Assembly: GCA_949361645.1 (NCBI GenBank)
Contig: OX442421.1
Location: 4,631,320 to 4,695,319, forward strand
Source: Spongilla lacustris
Taxonomy: Eukaryota > Porifera > Demospongiae > Spongillida > Spongillidae
Length of the DNA stretch: 64,000 nt
Reading direction: 5' to 3'
Shown: positions 34,801-49,700 of the stretch, in pieces
Layout: every line of letters starts with the position of its first letter
Position numbering within the stretch: position 1 is the first letter of the stretch
Translations under genes and position numbers: made by a program
Notes under the pieces: model-generated
Told to the model about the DNA's origin: nothing
The model's database searches: none
Seen by the model: only the letters and a program-made list of their open reading frames with translations

Positions 34801-37800
34801 ATGACTACAAGCCATGAAACTACATGCACATGTATACTCTGACCACCTACATGTACATGTATGCTCTGACCACCTACATGCACATGTATACTCTGACCAC
34901 CTACATGTACATGTATACTCTGACCACCTACATGCACATGTATACTCTGACCATCTACATGCAAATGTATACTCTGACCACCTACATGTACATGTAAATG
35001 TATACTCTGACCACCTACATGCACATGTATACTCTGACCACCTACATGTACATGTATACTCTGACCATCTACATGTACATGTATACTCTGACCACCTACA
35101 TGTACATGTATACTCTGACCACCTACATGTACATGTATACTCTGACCACCTACATGTACATGTATACTCTGACCATCTACATGTACATGTATACTCTGAC
35201 CACCTACATGCACATGTATACTCTGACCACCTACATGTACATGTATACTCTGACCACCTACATGTACATGTATACTCTGACCACCTACATGTACATGTAT
35301 ACTCTGACCACCTACATGCACATGTATACTCTGACCATCTACATGTACATGTATACTCTGACCACCTACATGTACATGTATACTCTGACCATCTACATGT
35401 ACATGTATACTCTACATGCACATGTATACTCTGACCACCTACATGTACATGTATACTCTGACCACCTACATGCACATGTATACTCTGACCATCTACATGT
35501 ACATGTATACTCTGACCACCTACATGTACATGTATACTCTGACCACCTACATGTACATGTATACTCTGACCATCTACATGTACATGTATACTCTACATGC
35601 ACATGTATACTCTGACCACCTACATGTACATGTATACTCTGACCACCTACATGCACATGTATACTCTGACCACCTACATGTACATGTATACTCTGACCAT
35701 CTACATGTACATGTATACTCTGACCACCTACATGTACATGTATACTCTGACCACCTACATGTACATGTATACTCTGACCACCTACATGTACATGTATACT
35801 CTGACCACCTACATGTACATGTATACTCTGACCACCTACATGTACATGTATACTCTGACCATCTACATGTACATGTATACTCTGACCACCTACATGTACA
35901 TGTATACTCTGACCACCTACATGTACATGTATACTCTGACCACCTACATGTACATGTATACTCTGACCATCTACATGTACATGTATACTCTGACCACCTA
36001 CATGTACATGTATACTCTGACCACCTACATGTACATGTATACTCTGACCACCTACATGCACATGTATACTCTGACCACCTACATGTAGCACAGCCGTAAT
36101 GCTAAAGTATTCTACCCGTGCAACACTACGAAGGGACTGGGCTTCCTTCCATTAGTGTAGGTACATGTACTTGTACAGCCTTGCTGATACTTAAATTGTT
36201 ACTGGCACACCTTCATAGCTGTATTTCTTCTTCACCACTAGTGCGTAACCATGGGAATATGTGAGGGCAGCCTCCTCAAAGAGCATGCAGAAGCACTGTA
36301 ATCCCACTTAACAAATTCTTTAAACTTCCATCTTCCAAGCCAACCACCTTATAGTCCCTACTGGCCAGTATGTTTGCCACAAATACCATGAAAGTGAAGT
36401 ACATTGTCATGTAACCTTAGTAATTAACACCCACTGTTCTTGTTTATTCCAGTGAGCAAATGCCAATACATGTACACTGGCTACTCAGGAAACACTTTCC
36501 GGTTGTAAGGTTTTTTTTTGTAGACTTTTAATAAATAACTTAAATGCAGTAAAGACACCTTAAAGGTAAAGTAGTATTTGAGTATTTAACCCTTCATTTA
36601 TCTATCATCTGGTCCATCAGAATCTACTTACCAGTGTCTGCTTTGCTGGCTACAATAAGTGCGGAAAGAGAGTTGGGGAACTTCTTTTGAATAATATCCT
36701 CCAGTTCTTTGATTCTGTGCTCCAATACCTGCCTGACCTTCTCTGTGTGCCCAGAGGCTCCCTGCAACGCCACAACAGGATACAAGATGCAGGTTAATTA
36801 GACAGACAGAGGGAAATAACCAGGTGGTCATTGATTACGCGAAATCAACAGGAAGACGCCAGGCATACCACATCATGCAGCTGGTGGCAAGGTGTCCATG
36901 TGTACATGTACACCTGTATGTGTGCAGTGCACGCACATGCATACATCTGTGTGGGTATGTGTGCACGCACATATGCGCCTGTGTGTGTGTGTCGTACATG
37001 TGTTGTGTGTATGGTGTATGTGTGTGTGTGCATGTGTGTGTGGTCTACATGTACTTCAACGACAGCTCTGGCACAAGGAGGAGTTGAAGGCAACAATATC
37101 AAAATGGCAAGAATCTAATCTCCCGAAACCCCTGCCCTGTGACCTTGTCACAACAATTAGCCCCAATCAGTACATGTACACAAATGTGCAATTTATGGGT
37201 CAACATAATATTAGACATGTTATTTTAGGTAGCCTCCCCCCCTACTTACATGTATGCAAAACTGTGATATAACCAACCCCTAGATTCAGAAGTTGTAGAA
37301 TCTCTTACTAAATTTAGGAATGTATGTGGGTACACTGTACAAACAGTACTTCCATGGAAACTCACAATAGGCGCTGTACTACATGTACATTGTAAATACT
37401 AATATACATTGTACATGTACATGTGGGTGTGTGCAGTAGTGTATAGGTGGGTGTGATGGTGTACATGTGGGTGTGTACAGTGGTGTACATGTGGGTGTGT
37501 GCAGTGGTGTATATGTGGGTGTGATGGTGTACATGTGGGTGTGTTATAATGTACATTGTACATGTGGGTATACTGACATGTGGGTGTGTTATGCTATACA
37601 CGTGGTACACAGTAAAGTTAACATGTACAATGGCACACACACCTTCATTTTTGTAATGGTGTCTTGTAGGTTCTTGATCTCCACCCGCTTGGCTCTCAAT
37701 TCTTCACCCACCTCATCAACACTGTGCTGGTTCCTTCCAAGTAAGTCTATCTGCGATGTAAGTGCCTCTATTTCCCTGGTGTGTCCTTGGATTAGCTGCT

Positions 37801-40800
37801 CCACCTCCTTCCTGTGTTCAGCCTTCACTTTCTCCATCAGCGCCGACTGTTGAAGGCTTGCCTCATCACTCTTCTTTGCTCTGAGAGATACCACCTCTGA
37901 CTTCAGAGACTGTACTTCCAGTCCTAAGCTGTGGTTGACTTGCTTGAGCTGTTTCACCTGCAGACAAGCACAGCTCTACATGTATACACCCCTGTGTTCT
38001 AATGACATACACTGTACATGTATACACCCCTGTGTTCTAATGACATACACTGTACACACCCCTGTGTTCTAATGACATACACTGTACATGTATACACCCC
38101 TGTGTTCTAATGACATACACTGTACATGCATACACCCCTGTGTTCTAATGACATACACTGTACACACCCCTGTGTTCTAATGACATACACTGTACACACC
38201 ACTGTGTTCTAATGACATACACTGTACATGTATACACCCCTGTGTTCTAATGACATACACTGTACATGCATACACCCCTGTGTTCTAATGACATACACTG
38301 TACATGCATACACCCCTGTGTTCTAATGACATACACTGTACATGCATACACCCCTGTGTTCTAATGACATACACTGTACATGCATACACCACTGTGTTCT
38401 AATGACATACACTGTACATGTACACACCCCTGTGTTCTAATGACATACACTGTACATGTACACACCCCTGTGTTCTAATGACATACACTGTACATGCATA
38501 CACCCCTGTGTTCTAATGACATACACTGTACATGCATACACCCCTGTGTTCTAATGACATACACTGTACATGCATACACCACTGTGTTCTAATGACATAC
38601 ACTGTACATGTACACACCCCTGTGTTCTAATGACATACACTGTACATGTATACACCCCTGTGTTCTAATGACATACACTGTACATGCATACACCCCTGTG
38701 TTCTAATGACATACACTGTACACACCCCTGTGTTCTAATGACATACACTGTACATGTACACACCCCTGTGTTCTAATGACATACACTGTACATGTATACA
38801 CCCCTGTGTTCTAATGACATACACTGTACATGCATACACCCCTGTGTTCTAATGACATACACTGTACATGCATACACCCCTGTGTTCTATTGACATACAC
38901 TGTACATGTATACACCACTGCGTTCTAATGACATACACTGTACATGTATACACCCCTGTGTTCTAATGACATACACTGTACATGCATACACCCCTGTGTT
39001 CTAATGACATACACTGTACATGCATACACCCCTGTGTTCTATTGACATACACTGTACATGTATACACCCCTGTGTTCTAATGACATACACTGTACATGCA
39101 TACACCCCTGTGTTCTAATGACATACACTGTACATGCATACACCACTGCGTTCTAATGACATACACTGTACATGCATACACCCCTGTGTTCTAATGACAT
39201 ACACTGTACATGCATACACCCCTGTGTTCTAATGACATACACTGTACATGTATACACCCCTGTGTTCTAATGACATACACTGTACACACCCCTGTGTTCT
39301 AATGACATACACTGTACACACCACTGTGTTCTAATGACATACACTGTACATGTATACACCCCTGTGTTCTAATGACATACACTGTACACACCCCTGTGTT
39401 CTAATGACATACACTGTACATGCACACACCCCTGTGTTCTAATGACATACACTGTACATGTATACACCCCTGTGTTCTAATGACATACACTGTACATGCA
39501 CACACCCCTGTGTTCTAATGACATACACTGTACATGTATACACCCCTGTGTTCTAATGACATACACTGTACATGCATACACCCCTGTGTTCTAATGACAT
39601 ACACTGTACACACCCCTGTGTTCTAATGACATACACTGTACATGCACACACCCCTGTGTTCTAATGACATACACTGTACATGTATACACCCCTGTGTTCT
39701 AATGACATACACTGTACATGCACACACCCCTGTGTTCTAATGACATACACTGTACATGTATACACCCCTGTGTTCTAATGACATACACTGTACACACCCC
39801 TGTGTTCTAATGACATACACTGTACATGCATACACCCCTGTGTTCTAATGACATACACTGTACACACCCCTGTGTTCTAATGACATACAGTACCGCTCAC
39901 CCACAAGTTTACACTCGCGTTACAAGACTCGCTCGCCACTCGCGCGCCACTCGCGCGCAACTCGCAAATATATATTCTCGAGCGAGTAATTATCTTGTCA
40001 TTGGCGAGTGCTTGGCGAGTGCCGCGCGAGTAACGGATAATTAGCAAGTTGCATATACATGTACATGTACATGTATAACAATGCCAACAGTACACGCAGT
40101 CAATGCAGTCAATCCCGCTCTGATACGAACGGCTAAACAGATAAGTGCACACGGACGCGCAAATGTGGAAGTCATAAGGACTAGCGGTAGCGTCCAATAG
40201 GAATTGTACACTGTACAATTGTAGCGTTACGCAACAGATGGCTTTCTAGACGAGGCTACGTCTTAATACGTACGTACAACATGTATAAGCTACGACACCT
40301 ATCATCAGTATAATGGTTTTAGTTGCGTTAGATAATTCCCAGACAATCATTCTAAGGCCATAACAATTAAACGTCACGCGCGCGCATGGTGTATTTAGAA
40401 TGCCAAGGATAGACAACAAAACGAGAGGGAAGGTGATTAAAAAGGGTACAGTGTACGATGTATTACGGAAAGGTTGCTGGAGGAGGGGCTGGCTATCACG
40501 ATAATGCGTAGGCGTTTTAATCGCTGGTAATTGTTACGTAGATCAGATAAATATCAGATCTAAGGACATATGGGCAATAGCCACTTAGATTCCGTACAGG
40601 CCACACGCAACATTACCGAATGTGGAGAAAAACAAGCAAAACAAAAAAGTGCGCGAGAAACAGAATACCACGTCCATTGTACAGCTGCTATGTTGTATAT
40701 CATTCGTGCCGTAAATTATAAATGAATATTCCACGCGAGTGCTTCGCGAGCGCCGCGCGAGTACCTATTATGTTTACAACGTGTGATTGCTCGCGAGCGC

Positions 40801-43516
40801 TCGCTCGCCACTCGCTCGCCACTCACTCGCAACTCGCGTGTGACACGCGAGCGAGTGTAAACTTGTGGGTGAGCGGTACTGTACACTGTACACACCCCTG
40901 TGTTCTAATGACATACACTGTACATGCACACACCCCTGTGTTCTAATGACATACACTGTACATGCATACACCCCTGTGTTCTAATGACATACACTGTACA
41001 CACCCCTGTGTTCTAATGACATACACTGTACACACCCCTGTGTTCTAATGACATACACTGTACATGCATACACCCCTGTGTTCTAATGACATACACTGTA
41101 CACACCCCTGTGTTCTAATGACATACACTGTACATGCATACACCCCTGTGTTCTAATGACATACACTGTACATGCATACACCCCTGTGTTCTAATGACAT
41201 ACACTGTACACACCCCTGTGTTCTAATGACATACACTGTACACACCCCTGTGTTCTAATGACATACACTGTACACACCCCTGTGTTCTAATGACATACAC
41301 TGTACATGCATACACCCCTGTGTTCTAATGACATACACTGTACACACCCCTGTGTTCTAATGACATACACTGTACATGCATACACCCCTGTGTTCTAATG
41401 ACATACACTGTACATGCATACACCCCTGTGTTCTAATGACATAACAGGTCATGTCAAGCCGCTCACAGAAACCCTGGCATGAAAACCTCTTGGCATAATA
41501 TGTCCTAAGCAAGCTGATACCTGGCAAAAAGCAGCCATATGCACTGATTTGTGGATTATTAAGAATACCACAAGTATTAGTTGCTAATATAGCAAAGTTC
41601 TGCAAGCCTACATGTACATAACGGACAAATGACAAGCACATGTACATGTAAAGTATACCCAGCCCAACAGCCATCTGAGTCAAGAGGTCAATGGATAGAG
41701 CGGTGAAACTAACGAGGTCAAAGGATAGATTAACAGGCAAGAGTTCAAAGGCAGGTACTGTACATACCTCCAATTTCATCACACTGATGCCAGAGAATAT
41801 CTCACCTGAGCTTCAAGCTGCTTTTCCTTGTCGAGAGAACACTCTAGCTGGTCTTCTAATTGAAGCACCCTGTTGTTTAGGTGGACAGCTCGTTCACTCT
41901 CCTCGGGGGAATGCAAGACATTACTTGAAGACACAACGGGCCTTTGCAGCTGTGCTCTAAGCAACATACGTGTGTAAAGGGAGCGGTGATCAATATACAC
42001 ATACTGCACATGCACATGTACACATTTTGTGCATGTAGTTTACATGTACACATATTACTGTACATGCAGATACATATAAACATACTCTATCTACATGTAC
42101 ATTTCATGAGTACATGTGGACACATGTACACGCATGTTACACATGTACATGTACGCAGTACACTGTAGATGCCAATTGCATAATCAAACAACACATACTG
42201 TACAAATGGAAGGAGCATAGCAAACAATATTTAATAAACACATGTACCTTGCATTCATAAGCTCAGCATTTACTTTCTGATTTTCTTCGAAGTAATGGGC
42301 CCGGACTGATTTTAACTCCTTTTCAGAACGGGCTAGCTCCCCACACAGACGTTCATTCTCCTATTCAAAATAAACAAATAAACACACTAAATAAAAGCCT
42401 TGATCACTCTTGTACCCAGGTTGGGAAATATTTTATTAAAAACTAGATGAAGTTGTAACTTTTGTTCACCACCTTTATATGAACATTACACTACACCATA
42501 TATCCATCATTACACCATATATCCATCATTACACCATACATGTGTATATCCATCACTTCTAATGATGTACTCTGTTAGACACATACCTTTTGATACCCTT
42601 GAAGAATAACCTCTTGTTCCCTGATGCTGGACTCCAATGCCTCCTTCTCTTCCTTTGTCAGCTGGGCTGTGTTGAGAAGTTGTCTACTGCTTGAAGCTTT
42701 CTGCAGTTCCTTCAGCTGTGTGTGAGCAAAAGGAACGTATACTAGTTATATGTACACACACATACATACAGATGTGTGTACAGTACCTTTTACATTACCT
42801 CCAGCATCAAATGTACAACAAATACATACAGATGTGTGTACAGTACATTAACGTAACACCTACTCCAGCATCAGGTGTGTGTGTGGTGGTACATAAGCAA
42901 AACAATGCATCAAAATGGCCAAAGGGAGAAGAAGAATTGAATTATTAGGCTTCAGGTTAATTGTGCCATCATCAGGTGCTATTTCCATGCCCCAAACATG
43001 ATACAACATGATGGCTAATCAGGCCTCGCTGGTGACATCAGGTTTTGCCCTTTGTACTATATCATCACAGGATGTGACCGAACCTTTGCTGTCAGGGATA
43101 ACACCTCCTCCTGCAGTTCCTGCCTAGCCTTCTCCAGGGCCTCCTCCCTCTCACACACAGCTGCCTTCTCTCCAGCTTCTTCCCTTCCCTTGAGGGCTTC
43201 CTCCCTTCCCTTGAGGGCCTCCTCCCTTGCCTTGAGGGCCTCCTCCATCTCATGATCCCCCTTCAGGGCCCCCTCCATCTCCTTCAGGGCTTTTCCCCTC
43301 TCATGGGCTGCCTTGAGGGCCTCCTCCCTTGCCTTGAGGGCCGCCTCCTTCTCACGGGCTGCCTTGAGGGCCTCCTCCATCTTGGCACAGTGCAGTACCA
43401 CCTTGTGCAACTGTGCCTCAGTCTGGGTATGAAGCCTCTGAAAAACAGTAGATATGCCTTGAACTATTTTTGGGTAGAAAAACACCACAACATATGCATG
43501 CACACACACACCCACA

Positions 43517-43549
<33 letters not shown>

Positions 43550-43638
43550 CACACACACACACAAACACACACAGCCACTGCACATCTAGTGTGCACCAAC
43601 ATATTCACATGCAGACAGATGCTCACCAACATACATGA

Positions 43639-43705
<67 letters not shown>

Positions 43706-46700
43706 ACATATGCACACACATGTTCACACAACACTCCATACATGTAGATAACCTTTTCCTCTTGCCAGGTCTTCTTCCACTCAACTGCCCCTTCTTCATC
43801 ATGACATCTGCTCTGCAGCTTCCCAGCACAAAGGGAAAGGAAGACATACAACCACATCTTCGACAACTGTCACATCAAACCTGCTACATGTACATGTACA
43901 TGTAGGTGTCTGATGTATACATTGTAGTTCATATATGTAGTTCATACATGTCGTGTAATGTGTCTTAAAATATGCGGATCAAAAAACCACCCAATTGTAA
44001 TCAATAAAAGGGAGCTACATGTACATGTACATGTATTTCATGCTACATGTACTTCGTTAATTACCATGTTTCCCACAATGATACTGCAAAGGCTTAATTC
44101 TCACTTGCCTAGGCCTGCCCCACTATTTGTACCGAATTCATTTTTAATGTATGTAGTATGCATCCAAAATAATAATAATGGGCAGAATGATCAATGGTAT
44201 ATTATTGTTACCACATAATTATCAATAGACACACATATCGACAAATTCAACATTAAAACACGCACAAAAACCCAAAGGTTTTAGGAATGGATGGCATTAT
44301 TATTATTTAGGCAATTATACATGTATCAATAATATACAGCAGCACATGATTACTACATTATAAAATTAAATTACAATAACATGATGTAATGAATTCAAAC
44401 GACAGACATTCCTGATAATTCCCACCAATATATGTAGCTGATCCAGTACAAAAAAGCACGTTGACAGCAAAAAGCCCCAATTTAATTTAATGACTTGATA
44501 TTGTGATCACTAACAGAATCGTGACGAGGCACCAAATCTATGAGGTATTGATACACTGTAACCCTAATAATACTCAACTACTGAGTAATAGTTAATTAAC
44601 TGCAATAGCATTTTGATTACTATTTTACCTAACTAGTACAGTGTAAGTAAAATAAACCAATCAATCCACTAATTAATATTAATGATGCTTAGAATCTAAA
44701 GTACAGTGCAGTTGCAATTGATGACACCTCATGTGCATTATCTGCTACCTTGTGGGCAGACTCAGCTTCAGAGTCATGGGTTCCTCTTTCTGCATGAAGC
44801 TCGCAGTTCCTTCCTATCTTCTCTCCTCCAATACTCTGCTTCTTCTCCCCTCCAACTTTCCCTCTTGCCTCTACTCCAAGGCATTTCCTTTTTGTTGTTA
44901 CTGGTCCCTGTGAATCCACTGTACGCAGTTGTGGTTTCCTTGTATTCACGAGAGAAGGCTGCTTTAATCTGCCACCCACTTGTCTATTCAAATGTGTCTG
45001 CTTACTGTAGGTGCTGGGGAAGACAAGTGTAAGCAACTATGAATGCACTGTACATGTCCACCCATGGAAAAAAATGTCATTTTTTTTTTTTGCATCACAA
45101 ACCTGTTGTAAAGTATGCAGGATTTCATGTGCACCAACACCAGTATGGATAAAATATACATGTGCATGGCATGTTACATGTATATATGAAAATCTTTACA
45201 TCATATCTGCACAGTTAAAACATTTGCTAGTCAATTATTTTATACATGTACAACAAAGTAGTGACCAGGCTGATCATAGCTGCTGTAATTCCAGGGCTAT
45301 TCTTTCTATGCATGCTGTATGTGTGTACTTATGTTTTGTGTCCTGTTGTTACCAGTGTATTGTTTAACTATGAATATTAAAATAGAACATTCTACAGCTG
45401 TACATCATACTATACTTAATAATTGGAGGTGTTAGCCTCATTATACCGCCGCCTGGGCATTACACTGATGTGCCCGAATGCTAGAGCTTTGCTAGCAAGA
45501 AGCACATCATGCAAATTAGACATTTGTTTAGCGTATAATTTTGTGTATGCCTGTACTGCTTATCTATATCAATAAGTGGACAACAAAAAGATGGACACCA
45601 AAAGGTCCCAAATCCCATCCCCCTCTCAATCCTAGATACCTGGTTGCCTTTCCAACTTTATTAGCCACAGGAATTGCTCTCTTCATGCTTCTTCCAACTG
45701 GCTGCACTGTGTGTTTAGAGTAGTCCCCACAAAGATCTTGTTCCACACTTTTTACTTCATGGCTACCCAGGTTGGTCTCATGGCCAGAGGAAGTGGTCCA
45801 TTCCCATCCTGACCTAGTCTCATGACCAGTGTGGGCCACCTCATCTTGAGCCCCCACACCATCAGGCAATACAGCATCTCTCTCCTGCTCCAAGACCTCC
45901 TTCATCACACTGGCTAGCTCTTGTGTGGTGATCTCTCTGATGGCATCATGCAGGCTCAGTGCAATGCCCTTGCCAGCCACTGAAAAGCCACGATGTGACT
46001 CCTCATTGTCTAGTTTAAACCTGCCCTGGAGGCCAGCAGTGCTGGCGTGGGGACCAGTAGTGCTGGCATGGGGACCAGCAGTGCTGGAATGGGGACCAGT
46101 AGAGCTGGCATGGAGACCAGCAGTGCTGGAATGGGGACCAGTAGAGCTGGCATGGAGACCAGCAGTGCTGGAATAGGGACCAGTAGAGCTGGCATGGGGA
46201 CCAGTAGAGCTACCAAGCAGTGGCAGACCGGCTGCCCTTAAGGCTTCTTGCAAAGCTGCCAATTCTCTCTCCAATGGCTCTTTACTACATGTAGCTTCTG
46301 GCGAAGGTGATGGTTCTGGAGCACAGGGAGTATAGACTGTGAGAGATTGTTTCTTCTCCTTGGATGCATGTTCTCTGTCCACACCTTCTGCTTGCATGAC
46401 TGCAATCCCTCTACTGTCCCTTCCTCCCATTATGGATGCTGTCTGTCCAATGCCACTGGTTGCCTTATGAGGTGTGATGGTCTCAGGGGATGTCACATTC
46501 TCATTTACAGTTGAGCCCTTTATGTTCTGTTGAACTATGGGCTTAGAATTTGGGGCCTTTGGACTACCAAGATCTGGGGCCTTTGGACTACCATGGTCTG
46601 GGGCCTTTGGACTACCATGGTCTGGGGCCTTTGGACTACCATGGTCTGAGGCTATTAGAGTCTTCTGACTTGAGGCTTTCAGACTCTCACGACTTGAGGC

Positions 46701-49700
46701 TTTCAGACTCTCACGACTTGAGGCTTTCAGACTCTCACGACTAGAGGCTTTCACACTCTCACGACTTGATGTCTTCAGACTCTCATGACTTGAGGCTTTC
46801 AGACTCTCCTGACTTGAGGCTTTCAGACTCTCACGACTTGATGTCTTCAGACTCTCATGACTTGAGGCTTTCAGACTCTCACGTCTTGATGTCTTCAGAC
46901 TCTCATGACTTGAGGCTTTCAGACTCTCACATCTTGATGTCTTCAGACTCTCACGACTTGAGGCTTTCAGACTCTCACGACTTGATGTCTTCAGACTCTC
47001 ATGACTTGAGGCTTTCAGACTCTCACGTCTTGATGTCTTCAGACTCTCATGACTTGAGGCTTTCAGACTCTCACGTCTTGATGTCTTCAGACTCTCAGGT
47101 CCCGCTGCCTCTATATTTGAAGTGACATTTGAGGCCTGAAGATCGTTCTGTTTCAAAGCCTTGAGGTTCTCCTTGCTTAAAGCCCTAGGGTTTCCAAGGG
47201 GGAAGGATTCCAGACTCTCACTTGAAGTCTTCAAGCTCCAATGACTAGCAGCCTTTATAGGTGTTACGAGTGCATAGGGACAGCCACAGGAATCAGTACA
47301 ACACACAAATGCCATGGTGCACTCCTGAACACCGTGCACAACACAGCAGAGCAGGCAGCTAATACACATGCATCAAAACACAGCCAGGCAGAATGTGTCT
47401 ATCTAAATGTACAGGGCCCCAAATAAGAATCCATTACAGCATAAATAAGAATGACTATAACGTAAAGCAGACAGCACAGGTATCATGCAGCCCAGGACTT
47501 TTTAATTTCATTTTGGTGTGGGTGGAGGAGATGCTACACCAATTACATGTACATCAATGCATGAACTTTATATACTGTGATGTGTAATAAATGTTCCACC
47601 TATGTAATGCTAATAGCCCTAGTGTGACGTATACATAGCACTGCAGGTAAGCCTGATTGTGTCAGATAAAGAGTGGTAAGAGCATTATTTAAACTATGTC
47701 TTGAAGATTTATGTGGAAAGTATTTACTTAAATTGTACATCAGCGGCAAGTGACCCCAGAGATGGTGAGGAAAAGAATGTAACCTAAAAAACCTATATTC
47801 CTATAATCAAGCATGTCCACGACAATGGATGAACTAAATTTAAATGATGTACAGACACACGTAACTATCATTTAAGAAAGGTGGCATATGGCTGTGTGGA
47901 AGAAATGGGGAGGAGTAATGATACAGAGCTAAATGTGAGTATGTATGTGCATATGTGTGAACATGTGTATGTATGCGGATGTGTGTGTACATGTGCATAC
48001 ATACATGTATGTGTGTACATGTGCATGTATGTGGATATGTGTGTGCCTACCTACATGTACAATGTATGCGGTACACCAGATCCATGCAATCCATAAAAGT
48101 AGACAAGTAATTTGTTCATACATTGGTATTAATCCAAGTCTGAGCACACTTTTTGCTATGACTGACTCCAAACATTTTTTGTGGTGTCCCTGACGAGGAT
48201 CCATTTCAAACATTAGCACTAAGGGTCAGCTAAATCTGTGTCACTTTATGTAATGGTCAAAGAGTGTTTTGAGGTCAGTTGAAAGATGAAAAGATGATGT
48301 TTTTATTGCACTTATGCAAATACCAATACACTTTTTGAAATAGCTTCTTCTCCCTTTTCCTGGATATGCCCCTTTTCCACCCAACCATTTATTGGACATG
48401 TGGATATGATCCATAGTCTTAACTTAGTGTTTTGGGTCGTCTTATTGCACCTCCTGGACCAGATCCATAAATAATATGCATCCAGAACACAAAGAAATTG
48501 GAAGTGTGTATTGAAGTTTATCTTCAGGATGCAACAAGCAAAAAGATTGCAGTCAGCCATGACAAAAGATGTGACGCACATTAGAATGTCAAGTACCCAA
48601 TACATCCACATCTAAAGTTAAACTTGCCTACAAATTACTTGCAACCCGGCCATTCAAAACAATTATGGTACCAAAATATGCATGAGCTCAAATGAAACAA
48701 TGTGGTTTTACACATGCCCTTTGGAGTGCTCTGCTGAATGGTCTGCCTGTGCCCTCAGCAGCTAGTATGTATACAACAAACTTTATTAAAAGCTCTACTC
48801 ACTTCAAGTTGGTGTACTGCTCCCATCAGTGGCTGATCTGCATCATAGGGGAATGCAAGGTCCCAATGTGAAGAGGAGAAAGGAGTGGTGAGAGGGGACA
48901 AAGGATTTGTGGGTGGATGAAAGGGATGAGGAGGGGAGAAGGGATGAGGAGGGGAGAAGGGAGAAGGAGGGGAGAAGGGAGGAGGAGGGGAGAAGGGATG
49001 AGGAGGGGAGAAGGGATGAGAAGGGGAGAAGGGATGAGAAGGGGAGAAGGGAAGAGGAGGGGAGAAGGGATGAGGAGGGGAGAAGGGATGAGGAGGGGAG
49101 AAGGGATGAGAAGGGGAGAAGGGAAGAGGAGGGGAGAAGGGAGAAGGAGGGGAAAAGGGAGGAGGGGAGAAGGGAGAAGGAGGGGAAAAGGGAGAAGGAG
49201 GGGAAAAGGGAGGAGGAGAAGCATGGAGAAGAATATAGAAGAGGAGAAAGGAGGATAATAAAAATGCGGCAAGATGGCTGGGCTTCAAAATACAACGCAT
49301 TACTTAAAAGTGTATGCAGGGCCACACCCACTGTGCCCATATTACCTTGCTTGTCCAATATGTTAATGGGAACTTGAGAACCTACATGTATAGTGGGGGG
49401 ATGAGCCGGTGGGTTAATGTATGAAGCACAACTAAATGCCAGCCTGCTGCCTTCTTTAAATTTAATGATAATGTTAGGACGTTGTAGAGCTTATTAAAAG
49501 GCTTGAATAGCTGGTTCTTAAAGGCCTTGGTAAAATTGTGTGGTTTGAGAAAGGAATGCTGCAAACAAGGGTAACTAGGTCTCATCCCCATTTTGATTTT
49601 TTAAACATTTGCATAGGACTGCACAGTTTGGCAAAGCCCAATGAGAGCTTCTGTGCGTAGGAGAGGGGGTACATGTACCACTTGTCAGCCAAGCTGATAC

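Noticed and set aside
34755..36099. Frames of about 200 codons ([26 protein letters not shown])
   Set aside because: 27-bp satellite without stops; open in several frames at once, with no start or splice context.
48755..49358. SPPHPF-repeat protein and its plus-strand RREEGRR counterpart
   Set aside because: A purine/pyrimidine minisatellite. Only the last 35 nt toward 48803 fit CEP162 splicing; extending the exon through the repeat has no acceptor and breaks phase with exon 3.
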